Assembly: GCF_017876095.1 (NCBI RefSeq)
Contig: NZ_JAGINM010000016.1
Span: forward strand, 62,001-126,000
Length of the DNA: 64,000 nt
Direction: 5' to 3'
Origin: Azospirillum agricola
GTDB taxonomy: Bacteria; Pseudomonadota; Alphaproteobacteria; Azospirillales; Azospirillaceae
A program made the translations under genes and the position numbers. Below, piece after piece: positions 44,808 to 53,178 of this stretch. Under the pieces are notes generated by a model. It had not been told where the DNA came from. It did not search any database and worked only from the letters and a program-made list of their open reading frames with translations. Every line of letters begins with the position of its first letter. Positions within the stretch are counted from its first letter, which is position 1.

Positions 44808-45320
44808 TCATCCGGCGGCGCCGGGCCGCACCTTCAGGCGGCAGCAGCCCTCGTCGCCCGGCTTCCAGGTCTCGCCCTTGAAGACGAAGCCGGCCGCCTC
44901 GAACAGGCCGCCGTCGATGGCGCCGGCCATGCGGCAGAGCAGCTCCAGATCGGTGTCCGAGCGGCCCTGGGCCTGCCAGGCCTCCTTCAGCGGGCAGCGG
45001 TGGAAATGGATGTCCAGCGCCTCGCCGTCGCAGCGCGTGATCTCCGGCGCGAACATATCGTCGCGGTTGGGGATGCCGTCGAGGAAGGCGTGGCACAGGC
45101 CGGTCAGGTCGCCCGGGCCGTGGCCGGCGAACTTCACGCCCATCGCCGCACCAAGGCGCCGCGTGGATTCCTGCCCGATCTCCAGCGCGACGTCGGTGCC
45201 GAAGCGCTCACGCAGCACGTCGAACATGTGGGCGTAGGACGCCGCGCGCATCGCGTAGGCGTTGCGCAGGAGGGTGGGATAATCGGGAAGCGCGCTTCCC
45301 TTTGCCTGTTCCTCGGTCAT
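44808..45320 (-). CDS. ATC-hydrolase family protein, copy 2
   Basis: This 170-aa protein is a second member of the L-2-amino-thiazoline-4-carboxylate hydrolase family, with CPLKEAW, LELLCRMAGAIDGGLF and a terminal DEGCCRLKV. It is a divergent paralogue of the gene at 39588. It overlaps the upstream flavoprotein gene by 4 bp (ATGA), so flavoprotein and hydrolase are made together just ahead of the transporter genes. Confidence 0.8.
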   Translation of the reverse strand: MTEEQAKGSALPDYPTLLRNAYAMRAASYAHMFDVLRERFGTDVALEIGQESTRRLGAAMGVKFAGHGPGDLTGLCHAFLDGIPNRDDMFAPEITRCDGEALDIHFHRCPLKEAWQAQGRSDTDLELLCRMAGAIDGGLFEAAGFVFKGETWKPGDEGCCRLKVRPGAAG

Positions 45321-46663
45321 GCGATCTCTCGGGAATCGTTCCAGCGGTATTGCAGAAGCTTCAGCGGGCCGACGCGCTGGAGCAGCTCGTTGAAGGGCAG
45401 CGGCGTCGGCGGGGTGAAGGGCAGCGCCAGCTCCGCCGGGTCGCGGCCGAGCGCCGCGCGCGCCATCTCGCGCCCGAGCGCCACCGACAGGGCGACGCCG
45501 CGTCCGTTGCAGCCGGCCCAGGCGAATCCGTTCGGCCCCAGCCGGTGGACGCGCGGAAAATAGTCGGTGGTCATGGCGATGCGCCCGTTCCACACATGGT
45601 CGAAAGCGACGCCGCGCAGCGCCGGGAACATCCCGGCCAGACGCTCGCCGACGATGTGCCGCAGCCGGTCCGGCCCGTTCACGGGAATCAGCAGGGCGCC
45701 GCCGCTGACCAACCGGCCGTCGGCGGTGTGGCGCATGAAGCGCAGGTCGCCGTGGGTGTCCGACATCGCTTGCCGGCCCGGCAGGATCGCCCGGCGCACC
45801 GACTCGTCGAGCGGAGCGGTCGCCATCTGCCAGGACAGCACCGGCACGACCTCCGTCCGGATCTCCGGGAAGACGGCGGCGGCGTAGCCGTTGGTGCCGA
45901 GGATCAGCCGGTCGGCGGTCACCGCCCCCTGGGGTGTGCGGGCGACCCAGCAGTCGTTCTGGCGCTCGACCGACAGGGCCGGCGAGTTGACATGGATCGC
46001 GGCGCCGGCCGCGACGGCGCGGGCGGCGAGCCCGCGCACCAGAGCCAGCGGGTTGATGTGCCCGCCGCTGCGGTTGATCCAGCCACCGAAATAGGCGTCG
46101 GTGCCGAGCAGCGTCGAGACGGCGGCACGGTCGAGCAGCTCCACCGGCGCGCCGCGCCGGCCCCATTGCTCGACGCGGCGCTCGGCGATCCTGATGCGGC
46201 CGGGCGAATGGACCGGTTGGACCCAGCCGGTCTGCTCCGCCGCGCAGTCGATGCCGAGGCGGCGGATCAGGTCGAACAGGTCGGCGGCGCTGTCGCGGAC
46301 CAGCGCCACGAAGCGTTCACCCGCCTCCCCGCCGAAACGGGCGACCATGTCGTCGGGGTCGGGGCGGGTCAGGGTCGGGATCACCTGCCCGTTGTTGCGC
46401 CCCGAGGCGCCGCGGCCGAGTTCGGACGCCTCCAGCACCACCACCCGGCGGCCGGCCTCCGCCGCGTGCAGGGCGGCCGACAGGCCGGTGAAGCCGCCGC
46501 CGATCACCAGCAGATCGGCCTGCGCGTGGTCCCGCAGAACCGGCAGCGCGGGGGCCGGCGGGGCGGTGGCCTCCCACAGGGAATCGGGCTTCCGCCAGAT
46601 CCCGCCCTGCCCCGGCCGCTGGCCGCCTTCCCGGTCCGCAACATCCTGCGTCGTCTGTGACAC
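45317..46663 (-). CDS. FAD-dependent amine/amino-acid oxidoreductase (DAO family)
   Basis: A 448-aa DAO-fold flavoprotein with the FAD-binding motif LLVIGGGFTGLSAALHAAEAG, then GASGRNNGQVIPT and a C-terminal GPNGFAWAGCNGRGVALSV. It resembles gamma-glutamylputrescine oxidase and related amine oxidoreductases. It probably oxidises a secondary amine or amino acid imported by the liv system. The start is GTG at 46663, and a sigma70-like promoter lies about 40 bp upstream. Confidence 0.88.
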   Translation of the reverse strand: MSQTTQDVADREGGQRPGQGGIWRKPDSLWEATAPPAPALPVLRDHAQADLLVIGGGFTGLSAALHAAEAGRRVVVLEASELGRGASGRNNGQVIPTLTRPDPDDMVARFGGEAGERFVALVRDSAADLFDLIRRLGIDCAAEQTGWVQPVHSPGRIRIAERRVEQWGRRGAPVELLDRAAVSTLLGTDAYFGGWINRSGGHINPLALVRGLAARAVAAGAAIHVNSPALSVERQNDCWVARTPQGAVTADRLILGTNGYAAAVFPEIRTEVVPVLSWQMATAPLDESVRRAILPGRQAMSDTHGDLRFMRHTADGRLVSGGALLIPVNGPDRLRHIVGERLAGMFPALRGVAFDHVWNGRIAMTTDYFPRVHRLGPNGFAWAGCNGRGVALSVALGREMARAALGRDPAELALPFTPPTPLPFNELLQRVGPLKLLQYRWNDSREIA

Positions 46664-46708
46664 GTCCGCCCCGCCTTCACCCGGTCCTGTGGTTTGGTTT
46701 CCGGTTGG

Positions 46709-46737
46709 ACTATGTGACAGATTTCACACGCGTGCAA
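46709..46737 (-). promoter_or_regulatory. Sigma70-like promoter of the flavoprotein-liv operon
   Basis: On the minus strand TTGCAC (46737-46732) and CATAGT (46714-46709) are 17 bp apart, giving a predicted start near 46702 and a leader of about 40 nt. The same AT-rich 169-bp gap holds a perfect dyad ATTTTC-TAGC-GAAAAT at 46746-46761 just upstream, a possible regulator site. No regulator gene is adjacent. Confidence 0.5.
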
Positions 46738-46832
46738 TTACCAAGATTTTCTAGCGAAAATTTCCCCGTTATACGTCAGGCAAGTTGGGAATGCCGAAGG
46801 TTCACCCAGGGAACGGATCCGCCGAAAACCGG

Positions 46833-48008
46833 TCACGCGGCCTTCGGCATCAGGGTCTCGGCCAGCCGCACCCAATAGCTGACGCCGATCGGCAGCAGCG
46901 CGTCGTTGAAATCGTAATGCGGGCTGTGCAGGTTGCGCCCGTGGTCCGACGGCCCGGCGCCGACCCAGATGTAGCAGCCGGGGCGCTTCTGCAGCATGAA
47001 GGAGAAATCCTCCGCCCCCATGCTGGGCATCGGGTCGAGATCGACGGCGCCCTCGCCGACCACGCGGACCGCGGCACGGCGCGCCAGTTCGGTTTCCCCG
47101 GCGCTGTTGACGGTGGAGGGGTAGCGCCGCTCGTAGCGGAAATCGGCCTCCACCCCGTTGGCGCCGGCGATGGCCGACGCCAGCTCTCCCATGCGGCGCT
47201 CCACCATGTCCTGCACCTCCGGCCGGAAGGTGCGGACGGTGCCGCGCAAGACGCTGGTGGCCGGCAGCACATTCCACGTATCACCCGCGTGGAATTGCGT
47301 GACGCTGACCACCGCCGCGTCGACCGGATGGACGCTGCGGGACGGAATGGTCTGGAAGGCGGAGACGATCTGGCTGCCCGCCAGGATGGTGTCGGTGCCC
47401 AGGTGCGGCATGGCGGCGTGGGTGCCGCGCCCGGTGAGGGTCAGCTCGAAAATGTCGTAGGCCGCCATGATCGGGCCGGGCCGCAGGGCGATTCGCCCGA
47501 CCTCCAGCCCCGGCCAATTGTGCATGCCGAAGACCCGCTCGACTGGGAACCGCTCGAACAGCCCCTCCTCCACCATTACCCGGCCGCCGCCCTCGTTCTC
47601 CTCGGCGGGCTGGAAGACGAAGGCGATGGAGCCCTGGAAGACCGGATTCTCCGTCAGGTAGCGCGCCGCGCCCAGCAGCATCGCCGTGTGCCCGTCATGG
47701 CCGCAGGCGTGCATCCGCCCCGGGTTGCGCGAGCTGTGGGGAAGGTTGGTTTCCTCGTGGATGTGCAGCGCGTCCATGTCGGCACGGAAGGCGACGGACG
47801 GCCCCTCGCCGTTGCGCAGCACGGCGACGACGCCGGTCTTCGCCAATCCGCGATGCACCTCCAGCCCGAAGGATTGCAGCTTCTCCGCCACGAAGTCGCT
47901 GGTCCGCTCCTCCTCGAAGGCGGTTTCCGGATGGGCGTGCAGATCCCGCCGCCATGCCGTCATCTCGGCCGTCAACCCATCCAGCCCCGGCACCGTCTCG
48001 ACCATCAT
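46833..48008 (-). CDS. M20 family amidohydrolase (hippurate hydrolase-like)
   Basis: A 391-aa metallo-amidohydrolase of the M20D group: RRDLHAHPETAFEE, the metal-binding HACGHDGHTAML, FQPAEENEGGG, and a late MPSMGAEDFSFML. It hydrolyses N-acyl amino acids. It is upstream of and co-oriented with the flavoprotein-transporter genes but separated by a promoter region, so it may be a separate unit. The ATG at 48008 is used; 48032 lacks a ribosome-binding site. Confidence 0.92.
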   Translation of the reverse strand: MMVETVPGLDGLTAEMTAWRRDLHAHPETAFEEERTSDFVAEKLQSFGLEVHRGLAKTGVVAVLRNGEGPSVAFRADMDALHIHEETNLPHSSRNPGRMHACGHDGHTAMLLGAARYLTENPVFQGSIAFVFQPAEENEGGGRVMVEEGLFERFPVERVFGMHNWPGLEVGRIALRPGPIMAAYDIFELTLTGRGTHAAMPHLGTDTILAGSQIVSAFQTIPSRSVHPVDAAVVSVTQFHAGDTWNVLPATSVLRGTVRTFRPEVQDMVERRMGELASAIAGANGVEADFRYERRYPSTVNSAGETELARRAAVRVVGEGAVDLDPMPSMGAEDFSFMLQKRPGCYIWVGAGPSDHGRNLHSPHYDFNDALLPIGVSYWVRLAETLMPKAA

Positions 48009-48138
48009 CCTCGTCCTCGTCCTGTCGCGCATGCGAGGGGATGATCATGCCCAAAAGCCGTGGGGACGCAAACGTCCTTCGCCGTGCCCATCCGGATGGG
48101 CCGGCCCGCGCCGCACGCATACGCGCGGCCGAACGCGC

Positions 48139-49551
48139 CTATTGCAGCCTGACGCGATCCGACAGGGGAATCACCAAGGCACAGCGCACGCCGGCCAAGT
48201 CGAAATCGAGGCTCACCTTGCCGTCCAGCTCGTAAGGCAAGCCCCGCTCGATCAGCCGGGAGCCGAAGCCGCGACGTGAAGGCGGCACGACGGGCGGGCC
48301 GCCGCGCTCCCGCCACACCAGTTCCAGCGCCATCCCGGCCCTCTCGACCACCGACCAGAACACCTCGACCGTTCCCCCCTGGACCGACAGCGCGCCGTAC
48401 TTCGCCGCGTTGGTCGCCAGTTCGTGGAAGGCGAGATGAAGCGAGACGGCCACGCCCGTCGACAGCATCACCGGCGGGCCCTCGATCAGCACGCGGTCGG
48501 CCCCCCGATAGGGACCGAGGGTAAGGGTCAGGAGTTCGTCGAGCAGGGCACCCTGCCATTGCTGCCTGGTCAGCAGATCATGCGCCTGCGCCAGGGCGTG
48601 CAGACGCGCCTGGAAGGATTCGGTGAAGGCGGCCGGCGTCGTCACCAACCGCAACGTCTGCGAGGCGATCGATTGGACGATGGCCAGCGTGTTCTTGACC
48701 CGGTGGTTCAACTCCTCCAGCAGAAGCAGCTGGCGCTCCTCCGCCTTCTTGCGCCCGGTGACGTCGAGGGAGACGCCGGTCATGCGGACGGGCCTGCCAT
48801 CCTGGTCGTAGACCGCCCGCCCGCGCACCTGGATCCAGTGCAGGCCGCCGTCGGGCCACCGGCAGCGGTATTCGACGTCGAGAGCTCCGCCGGTGTCGAG
48901 CGCACGCTGCACAGCCGCCTGCTGGTGCGGCAGATCCTCCGGCAGGATGCGGGCCGTCAGCGCGTCATAGCTGGTCAGGCAGCCACCATCCGGCAGACCG
49001 AAATTGGCGGCGCAGATATCGGAAGCCTGGAGACGGCCGGTCTCGAGGTCGAGATCCCACGCCCCCAGCCGCCCCGCCTCCAGGGCGAATCTCAGCCGCG
49101 CCTCGCTCTCGCCCAGCGCCCGGCTGGCGCTGTGCAGCCGGCTGCGGTCGCGCACCTCGATCAGCGCCCGCCGCACGACCAGCCGCAGCCGCTCCATGCG
49201 CAGCTTGACCACGTAATCCGTGGCGCCCTGCTTCAGCGCCTCGATCGCCCGCTCCTCCCCCAAGACGCCGGAGACGAAGATGAACGGCACCTCCGGCCGC
49301 TGGGCGCAGGCCATGGCCAGGGCCTGCATGCCGTCGAAATCGGGCAGGGCGAAGTCGGACAGGATCAGGTCGAACGGCCCGCCCCCGTCCAGGGCGTCGA
49401 CATAGGCCTGCCGGCCGGTGACATGCTCGACGTCGAAGGCGAAACCGTCGATGTGGGCGAGATGCTCGTGAATCAGGTCGGCATCGATGGCGCTGTCTTC
49501 GAGCAGAAGCACCCGGCAGCGCGCGATACCCGAAGTGTCCGTCACGTTCAT
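48139..49551 (-). CDS. Hybrid REC-PAS-HWE histidine kinase
   Basis: The 470-aa protein has an N-terminal receiver domain (LLLEDSAIDADL, Asp in LILSDFALPDFDG), a PAS/PAC domain (about 155-270) and a C-terminal HWE kinase with the phospho-His in LEELNHRVKNTLAIVQSI (about 283) followed by an HWE-type ATPase domain. There is no transmembrane helix, so it is cytoplasmic. It overlaps the single-receiver gene by 4 bp and is third in the phytochrome operon. It could receive phosphoryl groups on its receiver from the phytochrome. Confidence 0.92.
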   Translation of the reverse strand: MNVTDTSGIARCRVLLLEDSAIDADLIHEHLAHIDGFAFDVEHVTGRQAYVDALDGGGPFDLILSDFALPDFDGMQALAMACAQRPEVPFIFVSGVLGEERAIEALKQGATDYVVKLRMERLRLVVRRALIEVRDRSRLHSASRALGESEARLRFALEAGRLGAWDLDLETGRLQASDICAANFGLPDGGCLTSYDALTARILPEDLPHQQAAVQRALDTGGALDVEYRCRWPDGGLHWIQVRGRAVYDQDGRPVRMTGVSLDVTGRKKAEERQLLLLEELNHRVKNTLAIVQSIASQTLRLVTTPAAFTESFQARLHALAQAHDLLTRQQWQGALLDELLTLTLGPYRGADRVLIEGPPVMLSTGVAVSLHLAFHELATNAAKYGALSVQGGTVEVFWSVVERAGMALELVWRERGGPPVVPPSRRGFGSRLIERGLPYELDGKVSLDFDLAGVRCALVIPLSDRVRLQ

Positions 49552-50012
49552 TCCCTGGAACCGCCTCGGCGATGGCTGCCCGGAGGGGGCTCGTTGAGGA
49601 TCGCCCAGAAACTGCCGAGATCGTGGATGGCGTCGAAGAAATCCCGGAAACCGACCGGCTTGACCACGAAGGCGTTCACGCCGAGATGATAGCTGCGCAC
49701 CAGATCCTGCTCCTCCTTCGAGGAGGTCAGCATGACGACCGGAATCGCGCGGGTCGTCTCGTCGGACTTGATCCGCCGCAACACCTCGATGCCGTCGACC
49801 TTCGGCAACTTGATGTCGAGGATGATGACCGCCGGGCGCTTCGCGCTGGGCGGCGGCGGCGTGCCGTTGAGGAACAGGTAGTCCAGCGCCTCGGCACCGT
49901 CGCGGGCCACCACGATGTCGTTGGCGAGCTGGGCCTCGGCAAAGGCTTCCAGCGTCAGCTCGAGGTCCTTCGGGTTGTCCTCGACCAGCAGGATGGGCTT
50001 CAGATCGGCCAT
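49548..50012 (-). CDS. Single-domain response regulator (Rcp1-like)
   Basis: The 154-aa protein consists of one receiver domain (ILLVEDNPKDLELT, Asp in VIILDIKLPKVDG, Lys in FVVKPVGF) and a short tail. It lies 4 bp after the phytochrome gene and overlaps the hybrid kinase gene. This is the Rcp1 arrangement, in which the regulator is the direct phospho-acceptor of a phytochrome kinase. No output domain is present. Confidence 0.92.
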   Translation of the reverse strand: MADLKPILLVEDNPKDLELTLEAFAEAQLANDIVVARDGAEALDYLFLNGTPPPPSAKRPAVIILDIKLPKVDGIEVLRRIKSDETTRAIPVVMLTSSKEEQDLVRSYHLGVNAFVVKPVGFRDFFDAIHDLGSFWAILNEPPPGSHRRGGSRE

Positions 50013-50016
50013 GGGG

Positions 50017-52380
50017 TCACCTCGGGGGCACGCTGGTCGGGATCGGAGACGGAGGTTGTATGGCCGGCCGGCCGGGCGAGCGCGGAAACGAAATGTGGAA
50101 GGTGGCGCCCCGGCCGGGTTCACCCTCCGCCCAGGCGCGGCCGCCATGACGCTCGACGATCCGCCGGACATTGGCGAGGCCGATGCCGATGCCCTCGAAA
50201 TCCTCCTCGCGGTGAAGGCGCTGGAAGACGCCGAACAGCTTGTGCACATAGGCCATGTCGAAGCCGCTGCCATTGTCCCGCACAAAGAACTCGAAGGCGT
50301 CCGGGGTCGTCCGGCATCCCACCGCGATGGCGGCGTCCGCGCGGTTCCGGGTGTATTTGATCGCGTTGGACAGCAGATTCTGGAACGCCAGCCGGATCGT
50401 CGTCGGGTCGCCCTGGATCTCGGGAAGCGCCTCCACCGACCAGCGGATGTCGCGCCCGCCCGCTTCGGTCGTCAGCAGGCGCCGGACCTCGGCGACCAGC
50501 TCGTTCATGTCGATGGCGACGTGGGTCAGCGACGCACGGCCGAGATGGGAGAATTGCAGCAGGCCGTCGACGAGCTGGCCGGCGGAGGCCGCCGCCTCGA
50601 TGATGGTGTCGAGATAATGCAGCTCCCGCCCGTCGAGCTTTTCCGACGCGCGGGCGCGCAGCAGTTCGGCGTAGCTGGTCACATGGCGGAACGGCGCGCG
50701 CAGATCGTGCGACACCGAGTAGGAGAAGGCCGTCAGCTCGCTGTTGCTGCGCTGGAGTTCGACGATCAGGGCCGCCATCTCCTCCGCCTTGCGCAGCACG
50801 ATGCCGACGATGGCGTTGCGGAAATCGCGGACCGTCTCGATCTCGCTGGGGCGCCAGGGAACGGCTTGCCAACGCACGGTTTCCTTCCAGGTCTCGAAGG
50901 ACGTCCGCGGCGACAGCGGGGTGCCGGGGACCGCCGACGGCTTGTTGGGATCACCGCCCCACCGGACCGTGCGGACCAGCTCGGGCCGGAACCAGAGCAC
51001 GTAGCTCGGGTGCAGTTGGGAGATGGAGATCGCCAGCACGCCGCTGGCCGTGTCGATGCAGTCCCCCGCGTCGGGCATGAGGGTGGAGAGCGCGTGGGTG
51101 GCGAAGACCTCCTCATGGCCGTGCTCGCCGAGATGGCCCGCGATGCGGCGCACGGTGTCCTCGGACGGCGTGCGGCCGACCCGATGGCAGCGCCCCTCGA
51201 ACAGGATGGCGGCGCCCTGCGCGTCGGCCAGCCTCAGGAAATCGTCGGGCGCCCCGATCAGGCCGGCGACGAAATTCTCCGACGCGGCCATATGGGCGAG
51301 CAGCCGCGTCTCGACGCGTTTCAGCGCGACCCGATGCTCCGCCTCGCCGCTGCGGTCGAGCGCCGTCATCTGGATCGACAGCACCTGGCCGATCAGGTCG
51401 CAGGCCGTCCGCACGGAAAAGGGGGTCGGACGGGGAACCGCATGGTGGCAGGAGATCAGCCCCCACAGCCGGTCGCCGGACAGAACCGAGATCGACATGG
51501 AGGTGGCCGTGCCCATGTTCCGCATGTAGGCGAGATGGACGGGCGACACGCTGCGCAGCACCGAAAAGCTGAGATCCAGCGCCTCGCCCCCGTCTCCACC
51601 CGCCCGACCACCGCCGCCGCCGCCGCCGCCGGGCGACAGGATCGGCACCGGCTGGTAGGAAGCGTCCACGATCAGCCGCAGCCGGTTCAGCGTGTAGAGC
51701 CGGCGCGCCTGCTCGGGAATGTCGGAGGCCGGGAAGCGCAGGTCGAGGTAGGCGGGCAGAGTCTCGTTGCGATCCTCGGCGATGACGGTCCCGTTCCACT
51801 GCTCGTCGAAACGGTAGACGAGCACCCGGTCGAAACCGGTCAGCGCCCGCACCTCCACGGCCGTCCGCGTCATCAGTTCGTCCAGGGTCGCGGCGGCCTG
51901 CAACCCCTGGATGCTCGCGCGCAGGTGGGGGTAGAGGCTTTCCAGGCTGCGCACGCCTTCGGTCGGCACGGCCTCCAGTTCGAGGATGATGACATCGCCC
52001 GACCGGTGCGCGATCGTCTGGAACTGCCCCACCCGGCATTGCAGGACGCCGAGCTGAACCGGCTCGCGCAGCGGCACCTGCGCCAGCCCCCGGCACAGCT
52101 CGGCACCGGCCTCCCCGGGAAAGAGCCGGTCTGCCGGTTGGCCGAAAGCCTTCTCCAGCGCGCTGCCAAGGAGATCGCCGACATGGGCGCTGGCCTGGAG
52201 CAGGCGCAGGTCCGCTCCCCCGAACACCAGGAGATGCCCGTGCGGCTGAATGCTGCCGGGCCTGTGGATCGGCTCCCGCGCGCAGGAATCGGTGTCGCCG
52301 ATGTCCTCAAGGATCCGCTGGGCGGGCGTCGCCGCCGAAATGGCGGTCTTCGTTGAAGGCTGAACGCCGTTGCCAACCAT
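50017..52380 (-). CDS. bphP: Bacteriophytochrome histidine kinase
   Basis: This 787-aa red/far-red photoreceptor has the biliverdin-binding Cys33 in DSCAREPIHRPGSIQPHG, a GAF domain with LRFPASDIPEQARRLY, the DLSFSVLRSVSPVHLAYMRNMG segment and GLISCHH, a PHY domain, HisKA with phospho-His in SVSHDLRAP (about 558) and a HATPase_c domain. A poly-Gly insertion sits in the GAF domain. ATG 52380 is chosen; a TTG at 52404 would extend it. Downstream REC genes give it an output. Confidence 0.94.
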   Translation of the reverse strand: MVGNGVQPSTKTAISAATPAQRILEDIGDTDSCAREPIHRPGSIQPHGHLLVFGGADLRLLQASAHVGDLLGSALEKAFGQPADRLFPGEAGAELCRGLAQVPLREPVQLGVLQCRVGQFQTIAHRSGDVIILELEAVPTEGVRSLESLYPHLRASIQGLQAAATLDELMTRTAVEVRALTGFDRVLVYRFDEQWNGTVIAEDRNETLPAYLDLRFPASDIPEQARRLYTLNRLRLIVDASYQPVPILSPGGGGGGGGRAGGDGGEALDLSFSVLRSVSPVHLAYMRNMGTATSMSISVLSGDRLWGLISCHHAVPRPTPFSVRTACDLIGQVLSIQMTALDRSGEAEHRVALKRVETRLLAHMAASENFVAGLIGAPDDFLRLADAQGAAILFEGRCHRVGRTPSEDTVRRIAGHLGEHGHEEVFATHALSTLMPDAGDCIDTASGVLAISISQLHPSYVLWFRPELVRTVRWGGDPNKPSAVPGTPLSPRTSFETWKETVRWQAVPWRPSEIETVRDFRNAIVGIVLRKAEEMAALIVELQRSNSELTAFSYSVSHDLRAPFRHVTSYAELLRARASEKLDGRELHYLDTIIEAAASAGQLVDGLLQFSHLGRASLTHVAIDMNELVAEVRRLLTTEAGGRDIRWSVEALPEIQGDPTTIRLAFQNLLSNAIKYTRNRADAAIAVGCRTTPDAFEFFVRDNGSGFDMAYVHKLFGVFQRLHREEDFEGIGIGLANVRRIVERHGGRAWAEGEPGRGATFHISFPRSPGRPAIQPPSPIPTSVPPR
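51611..51631. repeat. (CCG)7 microsatellite inside bphP
   Basis: Seven perfect CCG units encode most of a Gly tract on the minus strand, in the GAF domain just after PVPILSP. Other phytochromes have only a short linker here. Trinucleotide slippage would change the loop length without breaking the frame. Confidence 0.85.
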
Positions 52381-52697
52381 GAAAGCCGTGAACCGTTGAA
52401 TCAATGCCGGACGGAAGCCGTTCCGAGACTAATGGAAGAGATTGGTGGTTACAAAATCAATTCAAGCTCCCTGGAGACGGCTTAACATATGTTAAGCGCA
52501 TCACGAAATCTATAACTTTGGTCGTATGGGCGGGATGTCCTTGGAAAATTTCCATGTTTCGGAAATTTTCAACCACGAACGGCGCAGGTATTGCGCGATG
52601 TCTTGTGAAGGCTTTACAAGGTCCGGCGCCACGCCCTGGCTCCGCTTCGACACAAGCCGTAGCCAAAGGCGGGCGGACGCGGCATGATCCCGACGCC
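52381..52697. promoter_or_regulatory. AT-rich divergent promoter region with two dyads
   Basis: This 317-bp gap between bphP and the divergent membrane-protein gene has no credible gene. It holds a perfect 16-bp palindrome CTTAACATATGTTAAG at 52481-52496. It also holds a hairpin at 52544-52570, where GAAAATTTCC and GGAAATTTTC flank a 7-base loop. The AT content is far above that of the neighbours. These are good candidates for regulator sites or a small-RNA-like element. Confidence 0.6.
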
Positions 52698-53147
52698 ATG
52701 GAGTCATCACCGCCGCCCCCGCACCTGAAACTTGCCGTCGACAACGGCGCGGCCACCGCCCCGCCGGGTGGAGCGGCTGCCCGGAACGGCTTCGCGCGCC
52801 CGATTCCCGAGGATTACGGACTGACCGCGGCGGATCTGCGCATCTGGTACGCGCCCGGCCGCGTCGGACTGATCCTGGCCCTGCTGGTGGCGGGCGGCAC
52901 CGCCCTCATGCAGATGCTCGCCAATCTGCGCTACACGCCGCCATCGATCCTGGACTGGATCCTGACGGCGCTGTCGGGCCTGCTCCACGGAGCGTTCATC
53001 GGCGGCCTTGCCGGCCTCGGGGCGATGGTCCTGGTGCATTGGGTGGACCCGCTCATCGCCCGAAGCTGGCCGGTCTACGGACGGCTGCGCCGCTACCGCG
53101 AAGCGCTGGCGCAGGCGCGGCGGGCCGGCGGGGATCAGGCCGCCTGA
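52698..53147 (+). CDS. Small membrane protein with two transmembrane helices, unknown function
   Basis: The 149-aa protein has a Pro/Ala-rich cytoplasmic N-terminus, two hydrophobic segments (VGLILALLVAGGTALMQML and HGAFIGGLAGLGAMVLVHWV) and an Arg-rich C-terminus. I do not recognise a family. The ATG at 52698 lies near the end of the AT-rich region. It is divergent from bphP and convergent with the NmrA-like gene, so its context does not suggest a role. Confidence 0.65.
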   Translation: MESSPPPPHLKLAVDNGAATAPPGGAAARNGFARPIPEDYGLTAADLRIWYAPGRVGLILALLVAGGTALMQMLANLRYTPPSILDWILTALSGLLHGAFIGGLAGLGAMVLVHWVDPLIARSWPVYGRLRRYREALAQARRAGGDQAA

Positions 53148-53178
53148 CCGCCGCTCCGCAAACGGGAAGAGCCGCGCG

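Noticed and set aside
52381..52404. Upstream TTG start for the phytochrome
   Set aside because: It adds 8 residues, has no ribosome-binding site, and homology starts well downstream; ATG 52380 is simpler.
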